NCBI GenBank assembly: GCA_016779225.1
Contig: JADHNZ010000027.1
Location: 1-45,261 of the forward strand
DNA from: Planctomycetota bacterium
GTDB lineage: Bacteria > Planctomycetota > UBA1135 > GCA-002686595
Direction: 5' to 3'
Length of the DNA: 45,261 nucleotides
The notes below the pieces were generated by a model. It was not told where the DNA came from. It saw only the letters and a list, made by a program, of their open reading frames with translations, and ran no database searches. Shown in pieces: positions 31,842 through 40,800 of the stretch; position 1 is the first letter of the stretch; every line of letters starts with the position of its first letter. A program made the position numbers and the translations under genes.

Positions 31842-33077
31842 ATGACCGTGACGACCTTCCAGGCCGCCCGCCGCATGGCGGCCGCGGCCGGTGGCTGGGC
31901 CCTGGCCGGACTCTGCCTTGCGGCTCCCGGCCTTGCGCAGGAGTGGGTGGAGGCTGCCGAGGGCGCCGTGGCCCGCTCGTTCCCGGACCGCAACGCCTCG
32001 GCGATCGTCGAGCTGGAGGAGGGGACCCTCCTGCAGGTGCTCGAGACGAGCGAGGGGAGCCGTCCGTTCCACCGCTGCTCCGTCGCGGGCGGCGTGCAGG
32101 CCTGGGTCCACGGGAAGTACCTCGCCGAGACCAGCACGCCCGGGGTCCTGGCCGTGACGGGCGACCGCCTGAACATGCGCCCGATGCCCTCGAGCGCACC
32201 GAGCTCCATGCCGCTGCCGGATCGCCTCGACCTGGGGGCGCGTCTCGAGCTGGTCTCGCGTGCTGACGCGAGCAAGCCGCTGGCCGAGGACTGGGTCCGC
32301 GTGTGGGCCCCGACCACGGCGTCGGTGTGGATCGAGGCCAGCACGACGCGGGCTGCGGCCAGCGCCGCGGAGGCTGCCAAGGCGTTCCGCGCCGCGCAGC
32401 GCACCCTGCCCAGCGGCCCGGCCGCCGAGGCTGCTCCGAAGGCGCCCAAGGCTCCCGCGCAGCCCGCGGCCGAGGCCCCCGCCGCTCCGCAGCAGCCCGC
32501 CAAGCCCGGCGCCCGCGCGGCGCTCCAGCGTGCGGACGACCTGTTCGACGCGGCCAAGGGGAACAGCGCCTCGGACGCGGCCACCTGGCAGGCGGTGGCC
32601 GCCGCCTACTCACAGGCGTCGAAGCTTGCCGGCGAGGGCTCTCCGATCGCCACGGTGGCCGACCTTCAGGCGGAGCGCGCCCAGCTGCGCGTGGAGCTCG
32701 TCTCCCTGAGCGGTGACCTCAACCAGCGCGAGGCCCAGCGCCGCGCGCGCATCGAGCAGCTGCTCGATGAGCGGCGCCAGCTCGAGCTCTCCAAGTCCCT
32801 GAACTGGGGGCGCTTCGATGGCCGCGGCTATGTGCGCGCCGAGCGTGAGGTCGGTCAGCCGACCCGCTGGTTCCTCTGGTGGGCGGGCGAGCGCTCCGCT
32901 GAGATCGTCAGTGGCGACGGGCGCTACGACCTCGCACGCTTCGAGGGCTATCAGGTGGGCATCGTGGGCTCCCAGCGGCGTGCCTACACCCCGCCGACCC
33001 TCGACACGGACGAGGAGCTGCAGCTCTTCGACCTGCGCTCGATCGAGGTCATCGCGGGCGGCCGGACCCCGCGCTGA
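31842..33077 (+). CDS. Exported SH3-like domain protein with coiled-coil segment
   Basis: This is a 411-residue protein. A basic start and hydrophobic stretch (RRMAAAAGGWALAGLCLAAP) end in LAQ, a clean signal peptidase I site near residue 33. Two bacterial SH3-like units are likely. The first is around 40-95 (ASAIVELEEGTLLQVLETSE, then WVHGKYLAE), and the second is around 105-170 (GDRLNMRPMPSS, DLGARLELVSR, WVRVWAPTTASVWIE). An Ala/Pro-rich linker (180-225) and a coiled coil of about 40 residues around 280-320 follow (RVELVSLSGDLNQREAQRRA). The C-terminal domain (YVRAEREVGQPTRWFLWWAG) is unassigned. A cell-envelope or peptidoglycan-binding role is likely. The gene carries a plausible Shine-Dalgarno and a hairpin downstream. 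Confidence 0.83.
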   Translation: MTVTTFQAARRMAAAAGGWALAGLCLAAPGLAQEWVEAAEGAVARSFPDRNASAIVELEEGTLLQVLETSEGSRPFHRCSVAGGVQAWVHGKYLAETSTPGVLAVTGDRLNMRPMPSSAPSSMPLPDRLDLGARLELVSRADASKPLAEDWVRVWAPTTASVWIEASTTRAAASAAEAAKAFRAAQRTLPSGPAAEAAPKAPKAPAQPAAEAPAAPQQPAKPGARAALQRADDLFDAAKGNSASDAATWQAVAAAYSQASKLAGEGSPIATVADLQAERAQLRVELVSLSGDLNQREAQRRARIEQLLDERRQLELSKSLNWGRFDGRGYVRAEREVGQPTRWFLWWAGERSAEIVSGDGRYDLARFEGYQVGIVGSQRRAYTPPTLDTDEELQLFDLRSIEVIAGGRTPR

Positions 33078-33086
33078 GGCGCCCTC

Positions 33087-33121
33087 GGACGCCGGGCGCG
33101 CGGTTCCGCGCCCTGGCGTCC
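33087..33121 (+). terminator. Hairpin after the SH3-like protein gene
   Basis: GGACGCC-GGGCGCG and CGCGCCC-TGGCGTCC pair over about 14 bp with one bulged base and a loop of about 6 nt. The stem begins 9 nt after the stop codon. It is very stable but has no T-tract, so it could be a terminator assisted by other factors or an mRNA 3'-end stabiliser. Confidence 0.5.
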
Positions 33122-33208
33122 AGCGGGCCCTCCCATGAGGTTCGCAGGGACCCGGGCTTCTCGAGGCCCTGCCCCTGGCCTTCGCCAGGCTCTCGAGCCC
33201 TCTCGCGG

Positions 33209-33240
33209 CGAGCCCCGCCAGCCCAGGCTGGTGGGGCTCG
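33209..33240. repeat. Near-perfect 15-bp inverted repeat
   Basis: CGAGCCCCGCCAGCC (33209-33223) pairs with GGCTGGTGGGGCTCG (33226-33240) with one G-T pair and a minimal loop. It lies about 90 nt before the small Cys protein gene. Terminator or transcript-stabilising use is possible on either strand. Confidence 0.55.
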
Positions 33241-33332
33241 TGCATGGGGGAGAAGGATCGGCGCCGACCGAGCGCGCTCCGCCCGCGGCTGCGCGGTTGA
33301 CGCTCGGGGCCCCGGGTCCCGATCCTCATGGC

Positions 33333-33491
33333 ATGCGCAGCCTGCTCCAGCGCCTGTCCACTCTCCTGCGCCGCCTGTTCGCGGCCTCCAGCGGTCCTCT
33401 GTGTGACCGCTGCAAGTGGGACTACGGAGATGCCTGTCGACGGCCCGAGCGTCCCAACGCGACGACCTGCCCCGACTACGAGGGGCGCTGA
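33333..33491 (+). CDS. Small four-cysteine protein, possibly zinc-binding
   Basis: This is a 52-residue protein from ATG 33333 with a basic/hydrophobic first half (MRSLLQRLSTLLRRLFAASS) and a compact Cys-rich end: CDRCKWDYGDACRRPERPNA followed by TTCPDYEGR. The spacing CxxC-x7-C-x9-C and the PERPNA and CPDY words look like a conserved small metal-binding module rather than a chance frame. No function is known to me. The same frame is open back to 33135, but that upstream part is not protein-like. An overlapping ATG at 33328 opens a different frame that lacks the Cys pattern. It lies between a hairpin-rich spacer and the convergent tgt gene. Confidence 0.55.
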   Translation: MRSLLQRLSTLLRRLFAASSGPLCDRCKWDYGDACRRPERPNATTCPDYEGR

Positions 33492-33554
33492 ACCGCGGCT
33501 CCTGGGAGACCTCCTCAGAGCCGTGCCCCGCGGTGGGGAGCCTCGCGACGGCGC

Positions 33555-34700
33555 TCAGGCCTCGGGCGCGCGCCGGGGCTCGACGCGGGGGAGCACCTCG
33601 GCGCGCAGCTCGGGCAGGGTCCCGGACGCGATGGCCTCGCGGATGCGCTGCATCAGGCCGTGGAAGAACCAGACATTGTGCAGGGAGAGCAGCGCGCCCC
33701 CCAGCATCTCGTTGGTCTTGCAGTAATGGCGCAGCGCGCCCAGGGGGAACTGGGTGCAGGCCGGGCAGTCGCACGCCGGATCCAGCGGACCGGTCTCGCG
33801 CGCCCAGCCCTCGTTGCGCACATTCACGCGCCCGAGCGAAGTGTAGACCTGGTGGTTGCGGCCGTGGCGCGTCGGCGTCACGCAGTCGAACAGGTCGGCT
33901 CCCTGCTCCACGGCGTCGAAGAAGTCCGTGGGCGTGCCGATCCCCATCAGGTAGCGCGGCCGGTCCTCGGGCAGGTGGGGGACGCTCATGGCGAAGGCGC
34001 GGCGGATGTCCTCGCGGTCCTCGCCCACGCTCACTCCTCCGACCGCGACCCCGACCAGGTCGTGGCTCACCACGGCGTCGACGCTGGCGCGGCGAATGTC
34101 CTCGAACACGCCGCCCTGCACGATTCCGAAGAGCGCCTGGCCGCGCTCCAGGCCGCCGTTCTCCCGCCAGCGGGCGACGCACCGGTCGAGCCAGCGGTGG
34201 GTGCGGTCCGTGGCCTCCTGGACCTTGCGCCGGTCCGTCGGGTCATCGGGACAGTGGTCGAAGGCCATGATCACATCGGCGCCGAGGTCGCGCTCGATGT
34301 CCATCACGCGCTCCGGGGTGAAGCGCACCTTGCTGCCATCCACGATGGAGCGGAAGGACACTCCGTCCTCGTCCATGCTCGCCAGGTCGGCCATGGAGAA
34401 GACCTGGTAGCCGCCGGAGTCCGTGAGGATGGGCCCGTCCCAGCCCATGAAGCGGTGCAGCCCGCCCAGGTCCCGCACCACCTCGTGCCCCGGCCGCAGG
34501 TGCAGGTGCAGGGTGTTCGCCAGGATCATCGACGAGCCCGCCTCGCGCAGGTCACGAGGCAGGATGCCCTTGACGGTTCCGCGCGTCCCCACCGGCATGA
34601 AGGCGGGCGTGGCGACCGGGCCGTGGGGCGTGTCGAAGGTGCCCGTTCGCGCGCCGGTATGGGGACAGCGCTCGTGCACGCGGTAGGCGAACCCGGTCAT
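33555..34700 (-). CDS. tgt: tRNA-guanine transglycosylase (queuine tRNA-ribosyltransferase)
   Basis: This is a 381-residue enzyme exchanging guanine-34 for preQ1 in Asp/Asn/His/Tyr tRNAs. Seen: THDTxxx-like N-terminal strands (TFDTPHGPVATPAFMPVGT), Asp94 in ILTDSGGYQVFS, FGIVQGG near 191-197, YLMGIGTP, the nucleophile Asp272 in DLFDCVTPTRHGRN, and zinc ligands Cys310, Cys312 and Cys315 (CDCPAC). The usual DEC of the substrate pocket reads DHC here (148-150, MAFDHCPDD), an unusual replacement to verify. The ATG has TACCGT 7 nt upstream. No other queuosine genes are in the window. Confidence 0.95.
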   Translation of the reverse strand: MTGFAYRVHERCPHTGARTGTFDTPHGPVATPAFMPVGTRGTVKGILPRDLREAGSSMILANTLHLHLRPGHEVVRDLGGLHRFMGWDGPILTDSGGYQVFSMADLASMDEDGVSFRSIVDGSKVRFTPERVMDIERDLGADVIMAFDHCPDDPTDRRKVQEATDRTHRWLDRCVARWRENGGLERGQALFGIVQGGVFEDIRRASVDAVVSHDLVGVAVGGVSVGEDREDIRRAFAMSVPHLPEDRPRYLMGIGTPTDFFDAVEQGADLFDCVTPTRHGRNHQVYTSLGRVNVRNEGWARETGPLDPACDCPACTQFPLGALRHYCKTNEMLGGALLSLHNVWFFHGLMQRIREAIASGTLPELRAEVLPRVEPRRAPEA

Positions 34701-34707
34701 GGGGCAG

Positions 34708-34713
34708 ACGGTA
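34708..34713 (-). promoter_or_regulatory. TANNNT -10 box for tgt (leaderless type)
   Basis: TACCGT on the minus strand ends 7 nt before the ATG at 34700. It lies in the 114-nt spacer after the SpoIID-domain gene, on the same strand, so tgt probably has its own start of transcription. Confidence 0.5.
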
Positions 34714-34814
34714 CCGCCTTGGGGGAGCGGCGGGAGGACGGTCTCCTCCTGAACGATCGCCTCGGCGGGGGGGGCGCCTCGGGCTGCGAGAGGGGCCGCG
34801 CTCTCCTCCCGCGC

Positions 34815-36275
34815 TCAGATCCGCCGCAGCCCGGCGCCGGGGAAGTAGGTCCCCAGGATGCGCTCGCTCGTCCAGCCCCAAGGGGCACCGGCGAGGTCGT
34901 GCGCACCCTCCTGGCAGAGGCCGACGCCGTGGCCGTGGCCGAGGCCGCGGAGGAGCAGGCCGCCCGTGATCCGCTCGCCGGCGTGGGGCCAGGCCTGCAG
35001 CACCCGAGCGCTCTTCATGCGGCTCCGCCCAACCGCCGCGCGCAGCTCGTCGGCAGTCACGCGGCGCGGCCCGCCGGCCTCTCCCTCCACGGCCACCGTG
35101 ATCCACCGGCCGCCGGCATCCGCGTCGGGAACCAGGCGCCTGAGCGGGCCGTCGAGGCCGAGCGCCAGACCCGTCGCACGCAGGTCCGCGGGTGAGAGGG
35201 TCACCTTCCAGCCGAGGGGGCGCTCGGTGTCGGGCGCGCCCTGGGCCTCCTCCCTCGCGGCCCGCGCCGCACATGCGGGGCAGACCGCACCGCCACGGCC
35301 TGCGGCCCCGTCGGCGGCGCCCGAGAAGACCGCGGACAGGTCGCTGGTGTGGCCACCGCAGGAGGCCGAGAACAGCGCGGCGAGCGGACGATCCTGCTGC
35401 CAGAGCACCCGCCCGCGCGTGGCCCTCACCGCCGCGCGCAGCCGCGCCGCGGCGAGCTGCTCGCCCGCGCTCGCGCCGGGCTCGAAGGTGCCGCGGTAGA
35501 CCTGGTCCTGGGTGCCGGACTCCAGGGAGGCGCGGGCTCCGCGGGCCGCCCTGCGCCGGGCCAGGATGGCCGTCGCGTAGCTCCGGGCGGCGATGGCTTG
35601 GGCCTCGAGCTCGGCGGGCTCCGCCGACCAGAGGCTCAGCTCCGCGGCGACCACGCCCTCCACATAGTCCTCGAGGTCCAGCTCTAGGTGGATCGAGGCT
35701 CCCACGGGGCTCGCGGTCAGGTGGAGCACCCCGCGGTGCAGGCGCCCGTTGACCCGCACGCCGGCGGGCGACGGGATCGTGTGCTCCGTTGCCGTGCGGC
35801 CGTCCACGCGGAGGCCTCCCGCCGCACGCGTGATCTCGAGGGGGCGCCCGTTCGCGACCACCTCCAGGGGGCGACCCGCCTCCCAGCGACCGAGGCGCAC
35901 GCGGACGGTTCCAGGGTCCAGGGGCGTGTCGCTCCTAGTGCCGGTGCCGGTTCGTCCCTGCCGCGGCAGGCTCCCGCAGGCAGCCAGGCCTCCAGCAGCT
36001 GCGAGGAGCGTGCGTCCAAGCGCAGCGCGCCGCGAGAGGGAGTTGGGGATCGCGGGCCCCTGGGGCTCGGGCGCTTGCGGGTCCACGGGCGCACGGGGGG
36101 CCGCATGCGGGGCGTGGCTCGCCTGCGCAGCGTGACCTTCAGGGGCGTCGAGGCCCGCCCGGGCGGCCGTCCCTTCAGGCGCAGCATGGCCCGCGCGCGC
36201 AGAGTTCTCCGCACGCGCGAGCGAGCCACGCCGCGCCCGTGCGCCTGCCTCTTCCGCAGCGGGGGGAGTGCTCAT
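34815..36275 (-). CDS. SpoIID/LytB-domain lipoprotein
   Basis: This is a 486-residue protein if it starts at ATG 36275, which overlaps the ruvB stop by 4 nt. The first 80 residues are Ala/Pro/Glu-rich and unlike a signal. SRRAALGRTLLAAAGGLAAC follows, a twin-arginine-like or lipoprotein signal with Cys100. GTG 36086 (residue 64) would place that signal near the N-terminus and is a serious alternative start. The SpoIID domain is at about 190-480: LDLEDYVEGVVAAELSLWSA, the catalytic-region AQAIAARSYA, QVYRGTF, FSASCGGHTSD, and GLGHGHGVGLCQEGAHDLA near the end. SpoIID is a lytic transglycosylase acting on peptidoglycan stripped of peptides. Its presence in a non-sporulating lineage suggests cell-wall turnover. 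Confidence 0.88.
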   Translation of the reverse strand: MSTPPAAEEAGARARRGSLARAENSARAGHAAPEGTAARAGLDAPEGHAAQASHAPHAAPRAPVDPQAPEPQGPAIPNSLSRRAALGRTLLAAAGGLAACGSLPRQGRTGTGTRSDTPLDPGTVRVRLGRWEAGRPLEVVANGRPLEITRAAGGLRVDGRTATEHTIPSPAGVRVNGRLHRGVLHLTASPVGASIHLELDLEDYVEGVVAAELSLWSAEPAELEAQAIAARSYATAILARRRAARGARASLESGTQDQVYRGTFEPGASAGEQLAAARLRAAVRATRGRVLWQQDRPLAALFSASCGGHTSDLSAVFSGAADGAAGRGGAVCPACAARAAREEAQGAPDTERPLGWKVTLSPADLRATGLALGLDGPLRRLVPDADAGGRWITVAVEGEAGGPRRVTADELRAAVGRSRMKSARVLQAWPHAGERITGGLLLRGLGHGHGVGLCQEGAHDLAGAPWGWTSERILGTYFPGAGLRRI

Positions 36276-37312
36276 CCGTCGAACAGACCCGGACCTGCAC
36301 CGGGGAGGTCGAAGCCCACCATCCGGGCGCCGGCGGGGGTGAGGACTCGTCCGCGCGCGGTCTTCGACACGAGGCCCACCCGGAGCAGGTGCGGCTCGTA
36401 TACATCCTCGAGGGTGTCCTCGGTCTCCGACACCACCGCCGCAATCGTCTTCAGCGCGATCGGCCCGCCGCCGTGGTCCGCGATGCAGCGCAGGACGCGG
36501 CGGTCCATCTCCTCGAGTCCGTTCTCGTCGATGCCCAGGCGCTCGAGGGCCTGGAGCGCAAGGGGGCCGTCGATGGTGCTGCGTCCAGCCACCTCGGCCA
36601 GATCGCGCGTCCGCCGCAGCAGGCGCCCGACGATGCGCGGCGTGCCCCGGCTGCGCTCCGCGAGGGCCCTTGCCGCCTCGGGCTCGATGCCGACGCCAAG
36701 CAGGCCCGCCAGCCGCACGACGATCGCGATGAGGTCGCTGACCTCGTAGGGCTCGAGTCGCTCGAGCAGGCCGAACCGCGCCCGGAAGGGCGCGGTCAGG
36801 AGGCCTTCGCGCGTGGTCGCGCCCACGAGGGTGAACGGCTCCAGGTTGAGGGTCACGATGCGCGCATGGGGCCCGCTGTCCAGGGTCAGGTCGACCTGCA
36901 GGTCCTCCATGGCGGTGTAGAGGTACTCCTCCACGGCCTTGGGGACGCGGTGGACCTCGTCGATGAAGAACACATCTCCGCGCTGGAGCTGGGTGAGGAG
37001 GCCCACGAGGTCCCGGGGCTTCTCGAGGGCCGGGCCGCTGGTCGCCACCAGGCGCGTGCCGAGCTCCGCCGCAAGGATCCGGGCCAGGCTGGTCTTGCCC
37101 AGGCCGGGGGGCCCGGAGAACAGCACATGGTCGGGGACCTCGCCCCGGCTGGCGGCCGCGGTGAGGGTCACCCGGAGGTTCTCGACGACTCGGCGCTGAC
37201 CCACGAACTCGGTCAGCCGTCCCGGCCGCAGCTGGACCTCGACCTGCTCCTCGGCGGGACCGCCGCTGTCGCCCTCGAGGGCGGAAGGATCGAAGACGTG
37301 GTCGCCGGCCAT
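36272..37312 (-). CDS. ruvB: Holliday junction branch-migration helicase subunit
   Basis: This is a 346-residue AAA+ ATPase that drives branch migration with RuvA. Walker A FSGPPGLGKTSLARIL (Lys73), Walker B VFFIDEVHR (about 115-122), LVGATTREGLL (sensor 1 region), and PFRARFGLLERLEPY with the arginine finger are present. The sensor 2 block RGTPRIVGRLLRRTRDLAEV and the C-terminal winged helix (YEPHLLRVGLVSKTARGRVL) complete it. The start ATG 37312 matches the family N-terminus, with TACCCT 10 nt upstream. The frame remains open further upstream without protein-like content. RuvA and RuvC are not in the window. It is coupled to the SpoIID-domain gene. Confidence 0.97.
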   Translation of the reverse strand: MAGDHVFDPSALEGDSGGPAEEQVEVQLRPGRLTEFVGQRRVVENLRVTLTAAASRGEVPDHVLFSGPPGLGKTSLARILAAELGTRLVATSGPALEKPRDLVGLLTQLQRGDVFFIDEVHRVPKAVEEYLYTAMEDLQVDLTLDSGPHARIVTLNLEPFTLVGATTREGLLTAPFRARFGLLERLEPYEVSDLIAIVVRLAGLLGVGIEPEAARALAERSRGTPRIVGRLLRRTRDLAEVAGRSTIDGPLALQALERLGIDENGLEEMDRRVLRCIADHGGGPIALKTIAAVVSETEDTLEDVYEPHLLRVGLVSKTARGRVLTPAGARMVGFDLPGAGPGLFDG

Positions 37313-37322
37313 GGGAGGGTGG

Positions 37323-37328
37323 AGGGTA
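37323..37328 (-). promoter_or_regulatory. TANNNT -10 box for ruvB
   Basis: TACCCT on the minus strand ends 10 nt before the ATG at 37312, giving a leader of only a few nucleotides. Confidence 0.45.
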
Positions 37329-37697
37329 GCCCGCGGGGCGCGTGGATCCAGCGCGGAGCTTGGCGGGGTTCCTGCCTGGAGGGGGGTCCAGGGTCGCTCT
37401 GGGGAGGGGCTGGCCCGGGGCGCGACGCGATGGGGGCGATGGCGCCCGTGTTCCGTCCCTCCACCGTGCGATCTCGCACGCTCACGGGTCCAGCACCGCC
37501 CTCCGACGGGGCTCCGCTCCGCGCTCCAACGGGGCCCCCGGGCGGCTTCCTTCACCCGAGGCGGTGGGCGGGATGCGGGCGGGGGAGGGCCACGCGCTCG
37601 CCGGAGTCCCTGCGCGGGGCGCAGCCAAGGGGCTCGCCACCTTCGCGGGCGCCGGGCGGAGGGACTCTCGGCACGGATCTTGGACGAGACGCATCGC

Positions 37698-37715
37698 GTC
37701 CCGGGGCCCCGGGAC
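37698..37715. repeat. 18-bp perfect palindrome, possible operator
   Basis: GTCCCGGGGCCCCGGGAC is its own reverse complement over all 18 bases. It lies 45 nt upstream of the TACGCT box of the large lipoprotein gene and far from ruvB. A dimeric regulator site is the natural guess, but GC-rich palindromes also arise by chance in this composition. Confidence 0.4.
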
Positions 37716-37813
37716 CCAGGGGATGCCCTCCTGGTCGTGGCGTCGGCGGTGCCCTGCCGCTACGCTGTCCGACCGCCGGGCGCTCCATTCCCCCCCAACA
37801 CGCCCGACCACCC

Positions 37814-40800
37814 ATGACTGCGAAGACCCTTCGGATCACCGGAGCGGCCGCCCTGGCCCTCGGTTTCACTGCCTGCGGTCCCGAATCCGCCTCTGATGGC
37901 CCCACCAACCAGATGACGTTGGAGGAGGCCAGCAATGGCTTCGGGCAGCTTGTCCCGCACACCATCCGCAAGCTGGACGCGACGGGCAACCCGACCGCCC
38001 AGATCGTGAACATCCGCTCTCAGGAGGACCTGGCCGCGAACATCTCGCTGGCCAACCCGGTCCGCCCGGTGCCGAAGTTCCCGACGACCACCGTCCTCCC
38101 CAGCGGTGCACCGGGCAACCACTTCCTCTTCGCGTCGTTCACCCTGCCGCTGGACATCGACACGGTGCTGTCCTCCAGCCCCGGCGCACAGGCCAGCTCG
38201 GGCCTCGCTGGAGCCGTGACCGTGCTCGCGATCGATCCCCTCACGGGGGACTCGCTCCCGATTCAGGGCCGTGCGTTCATCAACGGCTACACCTACGCGG
38301 GCCCGCAGACCAACACCACCCCGCCGCAGCTGACCCTGCAGCGCTGGGTCGGTCTGCAGGATGGCGCCCCGGTGGCCCTCGTCGCGGAGGGCGCAGGCTT
38401 CCCCGGCACGCAGGGCAGCTTCAACGGCGCCGGCGATCTCGTCCGTCCGAACACCATCGTGTTCATCCCCGACAGCGACGACAACCTGGAGACCTACGAG
38501 CGCTTCCCCACCGGCGTCCAGATCCGCATGGAGGTCACCACCGCGCTCCTCAGCACGGATGGCCGCGCCCTCGACCAGCGCGTTCTGGCCTGCACCACGG
38601 TGGGTGAGGACGACCTCGGCCCCGAGGTGATCTCGAGCCCGCCGCCCCAGAACTCGCCGCTGATCATCCCCGGGGGGGGAGACCTCAATGTCGATCCGCT
38701 GACCACCATCCGCGTGGCCTTCACCGAGCCGGTGCAGCCCCTCTCGGTGGGCGCCGTCGAGGGTCAGGGAGCCCCCAATGTGAGCTCCCTCTTCAAGATC
38801 GAGTTCGGCCCCTCGGCCAGCCGTACGGACATGCCCTTCACCTGCATGCCCGACAGCATCTACGACTTCTCGACCTTCCGGATCCTGCCCGCGTTCAACT
38901 TCCCGGGCGCCGGGCCCCTGTTTAACAACTGCAACACCTTCTCCACCGTGGACATCACGGTGAACTCGGGGCAGCTGTTCGACCTGGCCCAGAACCCCGA
39001 CGGCACCCAGCCGGGCAGCACGATCGGGAACAACAACCTGCTCGCTGCCCAGACCTTCTTCGTCACGGGCGAGGGACCGGGCCTGGTGAACGCCCCGGTG
39101 ATGCCGGACACGATCCTGCTGGGTCGCGGCGGCGCCACCCCCGGGGTGAGCATCCTCGACCTCAACGGCTTCGGGCAGTCCACGGGTGACCCGACCTACA
39201 TCCCCGACATCCCGATCGAGGGCCACACCAAGTTCGTCTACAACCCGAACCTGCGCGTCCACACGGGCCTGCGTCCGCCCCTCGTCGAGGGCACCTGCAC
39301 CATCGACGGCGGCTCGGCGGGGGTGTTCACCCTGACCAAGGACAGCTCGCTCAACGACCTGGTCGCGCGCGCTCCCCTGGTCTCGAATGTCGCCGACATG
39401 ATGCTCGGCTGGGCGCTCGATGTGACCTTCAACAACGCTCAGTTCCCGTTCGGCTGCCAGGCCAACGGCGGTGACCTCTGCACCCTGGACGGTCTCAAGC
39501 AGATCGCCCCGATCGCGGTGGGCGCCAACACCCTGGGCCCGGCCCAGCCCAACCAGTTCGGCAACATCCTGTACGGCGCGCCGAACATCATCTCCTGGGC
39601 ACCCCACCCCAACCCGCCGCCGCTGGCGTACCCGCCCCTGTGCGTGGCGCCCTATCTCGCCGCCAAGGAGCCGACCTCGGTCGACCACGCGGCCAACCAG
39701 GGTGGCCTTGATCCCAAGCAGAACCTGCTGGGCCCCGGCAACCCCTTCGGCAACCCGACGGCGACCGTTCCGGAGCCCCCGAGCGGCCTGCTGACCCAGG
39801 AGCAGAACGGCTGGTTCCTCGGCCCCAGCTCCGGCCAGGTCCAGGTGACCTCCTGCCTGCCGTACCAGATCCGGCAGCAGATCGGCCACTACCTGTATGT
39901 CCTCGACCGCCAGCGTCGTGAGATCACCGTGTTCAACTCGAACCGGATGACCGTCATCGATCGCATCGCGGTGGCCGACCCGACCTCCCTGGCCATGGGT
40001 CCGAACCTGGACTTCCTCGCGGTCTCCAACCAGTCCGCCGACACGGTCTCCTTCATCGACATCAACCCGAACTCGTCCACCTTCCACCAGGTGGTCAAGA
40101 ACACGGTCGTCGGCAAGGGCCCGCGCGGGCTGGCCTGGGATCCGCTCAACGAGGACCTCCTGGTCTGCAACGAGATCGACGACACGATCTCGATCATCTC
40201 GGCCTTCTCGCTCGAGGTGCGTCGCGAGGTCGGCGCCCAGCTCAACGAGCCCTTCGAGGTCTGCATCTTCCCGCGTCAGGTGGGCTTCGCGTTCAACCGC
40301 AACGTCTACTTCGCCTATGTCCTGAACCGCTCCGGCACGGTCGCGATCTTCGAGTCCGGCCCGAACGGCGTGAACGGCTGGGGCTTCGACGATGTGATCG
40401 GCGTGGCGCCCTTCATCTTCCAGAACCCGAAGACGATCCGGCCTGACCCGATCAACCTGCAGATCGCCGCGTGGGTCGTCCACGAGGGTCCGATCGACAT
40501 CGACACCGGCCAGCCCGGCACGCCCGGCGAAGGTGCCGTCTCCCTCCTCTGGGTGGAGAGCGCCCTGGCCGGTCAGATCCCGCTCGGCACCAACCTGCAG
40601 AACCCGACCGTGCGCTCCATGGAGCTCGGGATCCAGGTCTCCGTGGGTGAGGATCGCCTCTCCGGCGTCCCGGTGGACATCGCCTTCGACAACCTCCGGA
40701 ACCTCGGCGGCCTGCCCAACTACTTCACCACCTTCACCTCCGGGGCGCCCTCGCCCCAGAACTCGAAGGGCCTGGTGCGTGCGGCTCCTGCGATCCGCAG

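Larger units (their letters stand above)
33078..33332. other. Hairpin-rich intergenic region
   Basis: These 255 bases contain at least three strong inverted repeats: 33087-33121, a CCTGGC/GCCAGG stem with a CTTC loop nested between two CTCGAG copies, and 33209-33240. A frame beginning at ATG 33135 crosses it and joins the small Cys protein, but the translated part before 33333 looks non-coding. None of the stems is followed by a T-run. Confidence 0.5.
37313..37813. other. 501-nt divergent intergenic region
   Basis: No credible gene was found, although several GC-rich frames stay open across it. It contains the ruvB -10 box at its left end, an 18-bp perfect palindrome at 37698-37715, and TACGCT (37761-37766), a possible -10 for the large lipoprotein gene with a leader of about 40 nt. 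This is the longest gene-free stretch in the window, and regulation of the lipoprotein is the simplest explanation for its size. Confidence 0.5.

Noticed and set aside
33135..33332. N-terminal extension of the small Cys protein
   Set aside because: The region is dominated by inverted repeats and its translation is Arg/Pro/Gly-rich. The protein-like part begins at 33333.
36239..37813. N-terminal extension of the large lipoprotein frame back over ruvB
   Set aside because: It is antisense to ruvB, and the lipoprotein signal peptide begins exactly at 37814.
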